Of a DNA stretch of 64,000 nucleotides, positions 7,498 through 15,173 are shown in pieces (position 1 is the stretch's first letter; every line of letters begins with the position of its first letter). Below the pieces are notes generated by a model. It was not told where the DNA came from, ran no database searches, and saw only the letters and a list, made by a program, of their open reading frames with translations. The DNA is from SIAQ01 sp964484265 (GTDB lineage Bacteria > Planctomycetota > Planctomycetia > Gemmatales > Gemmataceae), in contig CAZAFH010000004.1 in assembly GCA_964484265.1 (NCBI GenBank), positions 1 through 64,000 on the forward strand, in the 5' to 3' direction. The position numbers and the translations under genes are program-made.

Positions 7498-9498
7498 TCA
7501 CCTCGGCACTTCTTGGCCGTTGACGAGAATAGTTTCCCCATCCGAAGCGGCGGTGACGGTGAGTTTGCTGCTATGCTCGGGGCTTTTGTAGAAAATCCAG
7601 CGATTGAGCGGTCGCTCTACGGTCTTTTCCAACATCGTCTTGATACCGCGCCCGCCGAACGACAGGCTGTCTCCTTTTTCAACCAGCGTGCGGATCATGC
7701 CGACAATCTGTTGCCGGTCGAAAGCGATCTCCAGGTGAAGTCTTCGGGCAGACTGTTCGAGTGCCGTCAAGAACTTGTTGCAGATTCCTTCGATGTGTTC
7801 CGGACGAAGCAGGTCGAACACGACGATGTTATCCCCGAAGCGGTTCAGCAGTTCGGGCCGGCCTAATCCATGAGGCGGCGACTGCGTGAAGTGCATTTTC
7901 ACTGCTTCCCTGTAATGTCGTTCCACCTCATCGTAGGTGGGCTGGGATCCAGCACTCTGTGCGGGCCGTATCGACGCCAGCTTGTCGGAGCCAATGTTGC
8001 TGGTAAAGATGATGACCGACTGAGAAAAGTAACAAGTCTGCCCTTTGCCATCCGTAAGGCGGCCGTCTTCGAGTATTTGCAGAAACTTGTCCATCACCAG
8101 AGGATGTGCTTTCTCAATCTCGTCGAATAACAGCACGCTGAACGGCCGCTCGCGCATTCGGTTGGTGAGCTTGCCGCCTTCCTCGTAGCCAACGTAGCCG
8201 GGTGGCGAGCCCGTTAGTTTCTCGGCTGAATGCTGTTCCTTGTATTCGCTCATGTCGTAGCGATCGAAGGCGGCGTCGTCGCTGAAGATCAACGCCGTCA
8301 GGGCTTTCGCCAGTTCCGTCTTGCCGACGCCGGTCGGGCCAACGAAGAAGAACACTCCTTTTGGCTTGCCCGCCTGCGACGTGACTTCCGACATGCTCAG
8401 GCCCACGCGAGCCGCCGGCAGCATGTCCACTAATTTTTGGATTGCAACCTGTTGGCCAATCACGCGCGTTTCTAGCTTCTGCTGGGCATCTCGGATCTTG
8501 GCCGCGTCCAGCCGTTCCCACGGGTCGTCACGCTGGCCGTATTTGAAGTAGTCCACCAACGCCTTGGGCTGAGCGATGCTGACTCCCTCGGCAATGGAAG
8601 TGCGCCAGATCGCGTCGAGATCCCAGGCCGTCAGGCCGTCCGTCAAATCGGCGAATTCTCGTTCGACCTTGACGGCCTGGTCCTCGTCGAGCGTCCTCCC
8701 TTCGTGGAAATTGGCCAGGTGCGTGTGGATGTATCGGGCCCGGTCTTCTCGGCGTGGCTTGGTGACTTGAATCAGCGCGATGAATGGATTCTCCTGGTAG
8801 AACCACGGGGGGATCGCACCAAGTTGTCCGCCCACGACCACGAGAGCATTTTTGCGCCCGCAGAGCCGGTGCCCTTTCTCCAGGAATGCCGCCTTCTGAA
8901 CGATCTTTTTCATCTGAACAAGCAATCGAAGTTCGGCATCGGTTTGATGCTTCGCATCGCCGAACAGCTTGTCGGAATAATCCACGACCATGGCGGCCGC
9001 GATACGTGGTTGGGTCAACACGATGCGCATCGCGTCGAGAGCTGGGGCGGGTTGCTCGATTCGAGCGGCCTGGCCGCCAGCACGGGGAGCCGCGCGGGGC
9101 GAGGCGCCATGCGTCCGCGTCGCCGTCGACTCGGAACCCACCTCGGCGCCGGGCTTCGGCGGAGTTGACACTCCTGGGCCGACGGGACGCTGGGCAACGA
9201 CTCCCCCTTTTGACGCCGTAACAATTTCGTCAAGGACTGGTCGCATGGCAGCCGGGTCAGCAAACGTCAAGCCGTCAACGATGTCGTATTGGCCAATGAC
9301 CTCGTAACCTTCATCGCCAAAGTAGAGCCTCAGGAATTCCGGGACAGAAACATATGTTCCTTGGGTCTCGCCGGTGCGGGTAACGTAAAAATGATCCAAC
9401 ACGTTGCCGTAGAGCAAAACGTGCTTGCCGCGGACGAGTTGCTTGTGGAACTCGCCCATCCAAGTCGCCGATTGATCGGGGATGAAGTGTGGCTGCAC
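7498..9498 (-). CDS. ClpB-like AAA+ ATPase with degenerate first module (cassette gene 3)
   Basis: The 666-residue protein ends in a Clp/HSP100 class ATPase module: Walker A GPTGVGKT (387-394), pore loop GYVG (434-437), Walker B LLFDE (456-460), sensor TSN (499-501) and arginine finger Arg553 in ELLNRFGD. The first 320 residues resemble an AAA module that has lost its P-loop (HVLLYGNVLDHF), with a Pro/Ala-rich linker near 100-150. I set the start at GTG 9498, which has GAGG 8 bases upstream and follows the upstream stop by one base; the longer ATG frame would overlap the previous gene by about 100 bases. It probably threads or remodels a client protein; the partners are presumably the other cassette products. 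Confidence 0.85.
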   Translation of the reverse strand: MQPHFIPDQSATWMGEFHKQLVRGKHVLLYGNVLDHFYVTRTGETQGTYVSVPEFLRLYFGDEGYEVIGQYDIVDGLTFADPAAMRPVLDEIVTASKGGVVAQRPVGPGVSTPPKPGAEVGSESTATRTHGASPRAAPRAGGQAARIEQPAPALDAMRIVLTQPRIAAAMVVDYSDKLFGDAKHQTDAELRLLVQMKKIVQKAAFLEKGHRLCGRKNALVVVGGQLGAIPPWFYQENPFIALIQVTKPRREDRARYIHTHLANFHEGRTLDEDQAVKVEREFADLTDGLTAWDLDAIWRTSIAEGVSIAQPKALVDYFKYGQRDDPWERLDAAKIRDAQQKLETRVIGQQVAIQKLVDMLPAARVGLSMSEVTSQAGKPKGVFFFVGPTGVGKTELAKALTALIFSDDAAFDRYDMSEYKEQHSAEKLTGSPPGYVGYEEGGKLTNRMRERPFSVLLFDEIEKAHPLVMDKFLQILEDGRLTDGKGQTCYFSQSVIIFTSNIGSDKLASIRPAQSAGSQPTYDEVERHYREAVKMHFTQSPPHGLGRPELLNRFGDNIVVFDLLRPEHIEGICNKFLTALEQSARRLHLEIAFDRQQIVGMIRTLVEKGDSLSFGGRGIKTMLEKTVERPLNRWIFYKSPEHSSKLTVTAASDGETILVNGQEVPR

Positions 9499-9499
9499 G

Positions 9500-10801
9500 T
9501 CATTGGCCTCTTGTCCGCGTGGCAGGGGTCGATTCAGGAAGTCTCTCCGCAGTCTTGCGAATGCGGTCCGGGTCTTTGCTGTCCCAGCGCAGTTCACCCG
9601 TCTCGATGCCGAACGATTCTTTCATCACTTCATGCAGGCGAACGATCTCCTGCTCGGCCTCATCGCAGCTGCGAACGGTCTGGCCCTCAGCAGTGGTCTC
9701 GGTGCGCATCGGGAATCCAGCCACGTCGTACCACATATCTCCTTCCTGTGGGATGCTCACGGCCATGGCGCCGCCGCCGATCCGCTCCGCTTGAATTATC
9801 ACGGCGGACCCTGGCTCGTCCGGATGCTCCATTGCTGGGTAGCCCTGTTGCACCACAAATCCCAATAGCCCCATGCTTTCGAGGACGCCTTGCAGAATAT
9901 ATTGGCGACGATCTTCCTTGAGCTGAAGTTCCTGTGCTCTGCCCACAATCGCCGCGCCGTCGTCGAGAAGGTGGGCAATCTCGTCAGGGACAACGTCGAA
10001 CTTCTCCGCCTCCGCCAATCCGATGGCACTTTCAAGTCGCTTTTCAAGAACAGCCAATTCACGGCCGGCCCAGCGAACGACAACTTCGTCGGCTCGAAGT
10101 CCGGCGATCTGATCACCTGCCGACGCCAAAGACGTTTCAGCCTGATTCTTGGCCGCCTGCCAAACTCTGAATCGTTCTGCAATGGCCGTCTCGTGGCTTG
10201 CCAGCCGTTGCTTCGCGGAGGCTGCATCGCGGCGAGCTTGAGCAAGATCCTTTCGCTCAAGGTTTGAGCGTGCGCTGCTCAGCAGGTTGTTTACTTCACG
10301 AAACCCCGTTGGGTCGAGCTTTTCACTTCGGGCAGGGTCCATCGCCGCCATCCGATTCTCAAGTTTCACCACCTCGGCTTCTTCGACTGCGAGCGAAGCG
10401 CATTGCTTGGCTGTTTCCGCCTGTGCCACAAGAGATTGCAATTTCTCGCGGACACTGTGCAAGTCCGTGCGTGCCCTGCGCAGACGGTCTTCCAGAATCG
10501 TCTCCTGGATGACGGCCTTGAAGTCAGCGAGCTGGGCACGCAACGCTTCAAGGCGGTCCTTGGGAACAAACCGAACGCCATCCGAATTGGACATTGCTGT
10601 CAGCGTCGCCTGGATCGCGCCCAGTTCATTCTGGGCGGCTTGCCGATCCTTCTCAAATCGCCTGTCGCGTCGCAGTTCCTCGGCCGCTTTCCGTTTGGCA
10701 AGTTCCGCGGCGGCTTTTCGTTCACGCTTCTCGCGCAAGCGGCGCTCGCGTTCCTCACGGAGCCGAGCGGTGCAGTATTTGGGTGAATCACTCACGGCCA
10801 T
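9500..10801 (-). CDS. Long coiled-coil protein (cassette gene 2)
   Basis: Start ATG 10801 is preceded by GGAGG at short spacing and overlaps the radical-SAM gene by 14 bases; the longer frame to 11170 is that gene's shadow. The 433-residue product is highly charged coiled coil over about residues 10-290, beginning with an Arg/Glu-rich helix. A C-terminal globular domain of about 120 residues (near YILQGVLESMGLLGFVVQQG to SFGIETGELRW) follows. No catalytic motif is seen. Its position between activase and AAA+ ATPase suggests an adaptor or a substrate carrier. The family is not recognised. Confidence 0.75.
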   Translation of the reverse strand: MAVSDSPKYCTARLREERERRLREKRERKAAAELAKRKAAEELRRDRRFEKDRQAAQNELGAIQATLTAMSNSDGVRFVPKDRLEALRAQLADFKAVIQETILEDRLRRARTDLHSVREKLQSLVAQAETAKQCASLAVEEAEVVKLENRMAAMDPARSEKLDPTGFREVNNLLSSARSNLERKDLAQARRDAASAKQRLASHETAIAERFRVWQAAKNQAETSLASAGDQIAGLRADEVVVRWAGRELAVLEKRLESAIGLAEAEKFDVVPDEIAHLLDDGAAIVGRAQELQLKEDRRQYILQGVLESMGLLGFVVQQGYPAMEHPDEPGSAVIIQAERIGGGAMAVSIPQEGDMWYDVAGFPMRTETTAEGQTVRSCDEAEQEIVRLHEVMKESFGIETGELRWDSKDPDRIRKTAERLPESTPATRTRGQ

Positions 10802-11459
10802 TATCCTCCGCGTGCAAAAGAACGCCGATGCGGTCCAGTTGCTGCTCAAACGCGGTCCGAAACCCGAGCGGCGGAATTCCCATCCAGTGCAGTGCATCTT
10901 GAGCGTCGAACTCGAATTCGATCCATGAACCTCGCTCTTGCACCATCGCAGCAAGGTGCTGGTAACGGGGACTGAGGAAATGCACCTGCTGGTTTTCCGA
11001 TCCGCGCCAGCGAAGCGTCGTGTGGCGCCGGCGAAGATACGGCCCGTCGATGAGGATATCCACTCGCTTGAGCAATTCCTTCTGTGCCAGCGTCCCCTTG
11101 CCGCGAAGGTGGCCAAGCGGAAACCCCGTGTAGCAAACAACCGAGAGATCGCGGCAAGCGCGAATGTCATCCACGAGTTCGGCCAGGGCAGCGGCCTGCG
11201 CCATCGGCTCGCCGCCGGAGAACGTCACCCCCTCAATGTTCCGCAGGGAGATCATCTCCTCCGCCAGAGTTTTTACCTGGACAACCTCCCCTCCCGCGAA
11301 TGGCAGCGTTTCCGGGGCTACACATCCCGGACAGCGCAAAGGACAACCCTGGACCCACAAAACGGCGCGGACCCCAGGCCCGAGAACGGTGCAACGGTTG
11401 CTGCGCCGGGCAAGGTGCAGGACACCAGGAGCATCAGGCCATACGTTGCTTTCAATCAT
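10788..11459 (-). CDS. Radical SAM activating-enzyme-like protein (cassette gene 1)
   Basis: The 223-residue protein carries the radical SAM signature Cys39-x3-Cys43-x2-Cys46 (GCPLRCPGC) that binds a 4Fe-4S cluster, and the SAM-binding SGGEP (81-85). Size and motifs match the small activases of glycyl-radical enzymes, such as anaerobic ribonucleotide reductase activase (NrdG type). No glycyl-radical enzyme is encoded in the window, so its target is unknown; it may modify a cassette partner or act as a redox or SAM sensor. It is the first gene of the coupled set. The Shine-Dalgarno at ATG 11459 is weak. Confidence 0.85.
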   Translation of the reverse strand: MIESNVWPDAPGVLHLARRSNRCTVLGPGVRAVLWVQGCPLRCPGCVAPETLPFAGGEVVQVKTLAEEMISLRNIEGVTFSGGEPMAQAAALAELVDDIRACRDLSVVCYTGFPLGHLRGKGTLAQKELLKRVDILIDGPYLRRRHTTLRWRGSENQQVHFLSPRYQHLAAMVQERGSWIEFEFDAQDALHWMGIPPLGFRTAFEQQLDRIGVLLHAEDNGRE

Positions 11460-11606
11460 TGCAAACTACCATTGATTGAATCGCGGTTCACGGGGTCAGT
11501 CGGGCTGGAATAAACTACGATCTGGCGTGAGAGGGCGATGCCAAAACCTCCCGCAAAAAAATGGCTGGGCCTCCATGCCCTTGCCTACGCTCAATTGTAG
11601 CGTCTC

Positions 11607-12266
11607 TCATTCGCGTTGAAACCGTCGAAACCATTCTGGCTCGGCCAAGGCGGCGGCCTTGAGCCTGGCACCGAGCTTCGTCAGGGCACGGTAGTAGTTC
11701 TCGTCGGCGTGGTTCGTGCAGAACTCGTGGCCGAGTTCGTGCAAGATGAGGCTGTCCGTGTCCTCGGTCACGCCGCTGTCGAACCAGTTCCGCCCGAGAA
11801 CGCCGACGTTGTAGTCGAACATCGACATCCCCAGAAGGTGGCAGGCACCGTAGCATGCACGCCAGGTTCCGCCCTCGCGGCGTGGCCAGTGGACGAATCG
11901 AATGATCAGCGCCTTGCCGCTCATCCGTTTCGCGACGCCTTGCGTGTATTCGTAGATCACACGCATACCTTCGGTCCATTCCGACTCTGGAATGACTTCG
12001 ACCGGCGGCGCGTTCGGGTCGTCGCTGTAGGCTCCGTTGCCGGCCGTATGGAACGGTTGGGTGGGCGCGCGGCGAAAAATGCCAAAAGCGCGGCAGGCAC
12101 TGCGAACAACTGCGAACAGTAGCGATAGCAGAAAGGCGACGCGGTATCCTTGTTGCCCCTTGTTGCCTTCCGAGCTTATCATGTTAATGATGCCACCACA
12201 CAGAGCGATGACAATCGTCTGCGTCAAGTAGCGGACCAGCATCAAGGCAACAATGGCTTGACCCAT
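11607..12266 (-). CDS. Membrane metallopeptidase with metzincin-like zinc site
   Basis: The 219-residue protein has two hydrophobic N-terminal segments (about residues 5-30 and 42-58) and a C-terminal zinc motif HELGHEFCTNH (176-186). His176, His180 and His186 keep the HExxHxxxxxH spacing of metzincins, although the usual Gly is Cys. The domain is short for a protease. It is on the same strand as the five-gene cassette and ends 147 bases before it, so it may belong to the same system as a proteolytic arm. ATG 12266 has a weak ribosome site; ATG 12242 is possible. Confidence 0.7.
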   Translation of the reverse strand: MGQAIVALMLVRYLTQTIVIALCGGIINMISSEGNKGQQGYRVAFLLSLLFAVVRSACRAFGIFRRAPTQPFHTAGNGAYSDDPNAPPVEVIPESEWTEGMRVIYEYTQGVAKRMSGKALIIRFVHWPRREGGTWRACYGACHLLGMSMFDYNVGVLGRNWFDSGVTEDTDSLILHELGHEFCTNHADENYYRALTKLGARLKAAALAEPEWFRRFQRE

Positions 12267-12395
12267 GCGGTCTCGTGAGATTGCGCGAGGGTTGATGGTT
12301 GGTCAGTCCATCTCTAAGAGCGGCGGGCTGACGCTTGAATCGTTCTCTTGGCTTGGGTGGAAGGTAGCAGAGGAGAAGTGTGGTTTGGGAAAGCG

Positions 12396-12415
12396 GATAT
12401 CACGCGATATCACGC
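12396..12415. repeat. Tandem 10-base repeat
   Basis: GATATCACGC occurs twice head to tail (12396-12405 and 12406-12415) in the divergent region between the metallopeptidase gene and the secreted-protein gene. It could be a protein-binding site or a simple slippage product. Confidence 0.4.
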
Positions 12416-12433
12416 AAAATGGCGAAAGACAGC

Positions 12434-12468
12434 TTGACAGGAAATGCTGGCGAGACTCCAATGTCTCG
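12434..12468 (+). promoter_or_regulatory. Sigma-70-like promoter with palindrome over -10
   Basis: A perfect -35 TTGACA (12434-12439) is followed after 17 bases by TCCAAT (12457-12462). That weak -10 is bracketed by a perfect inverted repeat, CGAGAC (12451-12456) and GTCTCG (12463-12468). A dimeric regulator bound here would cover the -10. The start codon of the next gene is at 12490, leaving a short leader. Confidence 0.45.
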
Positions 12469-12489
12469 CATTCAATACACGAGGTAAAC

Positions 12490-13239
12490 ATGCGTGATCT
12501 TTCTTCCCTTTTCGTGGCCATTTGTGTTTCGTTGGTTTTCTTCGCGAATCATGCGACTCCGGGTGATCGCGACGAAGCTTTGGCGGTCATTGATCGAGCG
12601 ATAAAGGCGGGGGGCGGCGGTGAGAAAATCGGTAAGTTCAGGGCCGTGTCATTCAAAGCCACAGCAAAACTCGCAGATGACGGCGTGGACGAAGTAAACT
12701 ACATGGGTGTGTTTCAGGATGCGGAGCATGTTCGCGTGGTAATAGGAGCGAATTTCCAAGACATTGTCGTCGTTAATGGTGGCAAGGCGTGGATGAAGAT
12801 TCACGGCAAAAAACAGGCGACGCAACTGTCTGCAGAGGAAGGCGGCGAGCTAGCAAAGTTTTTCCATGCTGTCGCCATGCCGGACCTTCTCGGCGTGCTG
12901 AAACAAAAGCCATACACTCTGACCGCACCTACCGAAGAGAAAATCAACGACAAGCCAGCAGTCGGCTTGCGCGTCACGCATGAAAAGCACGAAGAGGTTT
13001 TGCTTTTCTTTGAGAAAAAAACGGGCTTGCCAATCAAAACGACAGTCTCGATCAATAGCGGCACCGACGCGAAGCGCACCTATGAGTTCTTCTTCCGCGA
13101 CTATAGAGAATTCCAGGGGGTGAAGCACTTCACGACAATCGAAATGCACTTCGACGGCAAGAAACAGGGCGAGTACCACATCTCTGAACTAAAGCTACTG
13201 GAGAAAGTTGAGGCCGGAACCTTTGATCGCCCGCAGTAA
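12490..13239 (+). CDS. Secreted LolA-like/lipoprotein-sorting-fold protein
   Basis: ATG 12490 has GAGGT six bases upstream and opens a clear signal peptide; the 75 codons before it in the same frame cross the promoter region. The mature part of this 249-residue protein has a regular beta-strand pattern ending in LLFFEKKTGLPIKTTVSI, which resembles the periplasmic half-barrel proteins (LolA/LppX-like, outer membrane lipoprotein-sorting protein) common as paralogs in Gemmataceae. A role in binding lipids or hydrophobic ligands is inferred from the fold only. It converges with the prohead protease gene, 14 bases away. Confidence 0.65.
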   Translation: MRDLSSLFVAICVSLVFFANHATPGDRDEALAVIDRAIKAGGGGEKIGKFRAVSFKATAKLADDGVDEVNYMGVFQDAEHVRVVIGANFQDIVVVNGGKAWMKIHGKKQATQLSAEEGGELAKFFHAVAMPDLLGVLKQKPYTLTAPTEEKINDKPAVGLRVTHEKHEEVLLFFEKKTGLPIKTTVSINSGTDAKRTYEFFFRDYREFQGVKHFTTIEMHFDGKKQGEYHISELKLLEKVEAGTFDRPQ

Positions 13240-13253
13240 TTTCGGCATGTTCT

Positions 13254-14021
13254 TCAGACGCGACCACGCATTCGGGAGATCACTTCGCGGGCAATTTTCT
13301 CGGCGTCGATGTGCTTGATGCGGTTCTCGAAGGCCTTGGCGAGTTCTTCGATGGTGATGTGCGTGAAGGGTTGCGGCGATGCGTCAGGCTTGGCGAGCTT
13401 GCTGACAACATCGACGACGGTCTCCGGGTTGACGGGGATCGTACCGACGGCGTACTCGATGAGAAGCCATTCTTCGATGATGAGCGTGCCTTCCTTGCAG
13501 CCGATGCGCTCCGCTTCCTTGGCGTCGGCGTAGTGCGATTTGGTCGGCAGCCAGCCGATGCTATTACCGTTGAGCAAGCCGGCCTGGATCTGCATGAAGA
13601 CAAGATCGGGCTGCCAGGTTTCGCGGTCGGGCCAGCCGGCCGGTTTCGGCGGGTAGACCGTCTTGGCCTTGATGCCGCGGGTGTCGCCGTCCTTGACGAA
13701 CTTGCGCCAAAGGGATCGGCCGATCGGCGGGATCGAGTAATCGTGATTGAGCGTGACGATCGGATTCAAGGCGAACTGGCTGTCGTCCATTCCCTTGGCG
13801 ATGACGATGTGATTGTAGCGGTCGGCCGTCTCGGTGCTGATCCAGGACACGTCGGAGCGCTCGCCAGGGTTCGGCTCGGTCGGGGCCTTTGTGAAAACCG
13901 TCTTGCGGTAGTCGGGTTTGCCGAGCTTTTGCAGTATCGCCTCAAGATTGCGGGCCGGCTTGTCGGTGAGGAGGAAGCCGAGCGGGCCTTCGGGGCCATA
14001 GGCGTTGCGGATGGCGGACAT
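13254..14021 (-). CDS. HK97-type phage prohead protease (possibly inactive)
   Basis: The 255-residue protein matches the phage prohead protease layout: SDVSWISTETADRYNHIVIA, then NPIVTLNHDY with the conserved His93, and a C-terminal block ending IPVNPETV. In related proteases a Ser is expected in the EY-S-V segment before the PxNP motif; here it is Ala191, so the nucleophile may be missing. Start ATG 14021 has GGAG nine bases upstream; the longer frame starts at 14057. Such genes normally sit between portal and major capsid. Here no capsid gene follows, and a portal remnant lies 4 kb upstream, so this is a phage relic. Confidence 0.75.
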   Translation of the reverse strand: MSAIRNAYGPEGPLGFLLTDKPARNLEAILQKLGKPDYRKTVFTKAPTEPNPGERSDVSWISTETADRYNHIVIAKGMDDSQFALNPIVTLNHDYSIPPIGRSLWRKFVKDGDTRGIKAKTVYPPKPAGWPDRETWQPDLVFMQIQAGLLNGNSIGWLPTKSHYADAKEAERIGCKEGTLIIEEWLLIEYAVGTIPVNPETVVDVVSKLAKPDASPQPFTHITIEELAKAFENRIKHIDAEKIAREVISRMRGRV

Positions 14022-14094
14022 GGCGGTGCGCTCCAGTGGTAGTGAACCGGAGGGCATCGTAGCTGATGGTTTAGTTGAGCTGGGGAGAGGAATT

Positions 14095-15147
14095 TCAGTT
14101 TCCGAGCTTCGGAATTTGCCAGACGCTGATCTCGCCCGTCGATGCGGCTAAGGCAACAAAACGACCGTCTGCCGAAATGCCGAGTTTGCCAGTCCCAAAG
14201 GTGCCCCGTAGAACGAGCACTTTTTTTCGAGCCTCAATATCCCAAACAAGCAATCCCCGTTGAGGCACGCCCTTTTCGTCGTTCCACACGTGTCCTGTAA
14301 TGACATGCCTTCCATCGGGCAAAAAACCGACTGGCGCTACCGCACCGAGAATTGGTCCACCAACCTTCTCGCCTTTCTCAAGGTCCAAGACCTGCATCTG
14401 AATGTGAGTCGGAAACCCAATGGTTACGATTCGTTTGCCATCGGGCGAAATGCTAAGACTTTGCCCAGGCTGGACCTTGCCTTTGAGGCCGAATTCATGA
14501 GTGAGTTTGCGATTGTTGGCATCAAACACGCGAATGATCTTTGGGTCGGGACCTTTTGCCTGCTTTTCCGGCGGCAGGCCCCAGTTCGGGTCGTCGGAGG
14601 CGGTGATTATCTTGGTGCCGTCCTGTGAAAGAAATATCGCCTCGATCGTCAACTTGTGCTCCGGAAGATGTTTCGCTCCTTCTTCTTGGCCAACCGTCCA
14701 CACATATGGGACTTTATGTTTGGACTCCTTTGCCAACGTCACAGCGCGCTTATGTTCCGGCGAATACGCCCAAGTACCACTTCCCCAAATATTCTCTCGT
14801 ATGAATTCCTTGGACGTCAAGTCCCAACTCATCACCGCAAGTTGGGAGTTAACATCCGAACGGCCGGTTGCAAACAGCTTTGTTCCGTTTTTTGAGAACT
14901 GCACGCTGACTATTCCGTGGGTGGCGTCCTTTAAGACCGTCTTAACCTCCCGCTTTTGCATGTCCCACAATACGACGTCGCCGCTGGAGTGGCCAATTGC
15001 CAGGACGGTCCCGTCTGGTGAAAGTGCGATTGCGTCAACGCCTCTTTGCCACTTGACGCTGGCGAATTCTCGCACAGCTGGCGGTTCTTGGGCGGCTATG
15101 TGTTGGAATCCGCAACTGATCGCAATAAGGCTAAGTATCTGCTTCAT
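14095..15147 (-). CDS. Secreted WD40-repeat protein
   Basis: ATG 15147 has GGAGG at good spacing and starts a signal peptide. The 350-residue protein contains repeated blades such as IALSPDGTVLAIGHSSGDVVLWD, LSISPDGKRIVTIG and LGISADGRFVALAASTGEISVW, giving a beta-propeller of about seven WD40 blades. It is probably an exported scaffold. It lies 26 bases downstream of the large surface-protein gene and is likely co-transcribed with it. The pair interrupts the expected portal-protease order of the phage remnant. Confidence 0.8.
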   Translation of the reverse strand: MKQILSLIAISCGFQHIAAQEPPAVREFASVKWQRGVDAIALSPDGTVLAIGHSSGDVVLWDMQKREVKTVLKDATHGIVSVQFSKNGTKLFATGRSDVNSQLAVMSWDLTSKEFIRENIWGSGTWAYSPEHKRAVTLAKESKHKVPYVWTVGQEEGAKHLPEHKLTIEAIFLSQDGTKIITASDDPNWGLPPEKQAKGPDPKIIRVFDANNRKLTHEFGLKGKVQPGQSLSISPDGKRIVTIGFPTHIQMQVLDLEKGEKVGGPILGAVAPVGFLPDGRHVITGHVWNDEKGVPQRGLLVWDIEARKKVLVLRGTFGTGKLGISADGRFVALAASTGEISVWQIPKLGN

Positions 15148-15173
15148 CGAAATCCTCCGGATTGCAAAACACC

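Noticed and set aside
5611..7866. Plus-strand open frames of about 200 codons (5611-6237, 7183-7866)
   Set aside because: They mirror the pseudokinase-GTPase and AAA+ genes, which have clear motifs on the minus strand.
11460..11606. Coding sequence between metallopeptidase and radical SAM genes
   Set aside because: Minus-strand frame at 11515-11979 overlaps the peptidase gene in another frame and has Arg-rich shadow composition; the gap appears non-coding.
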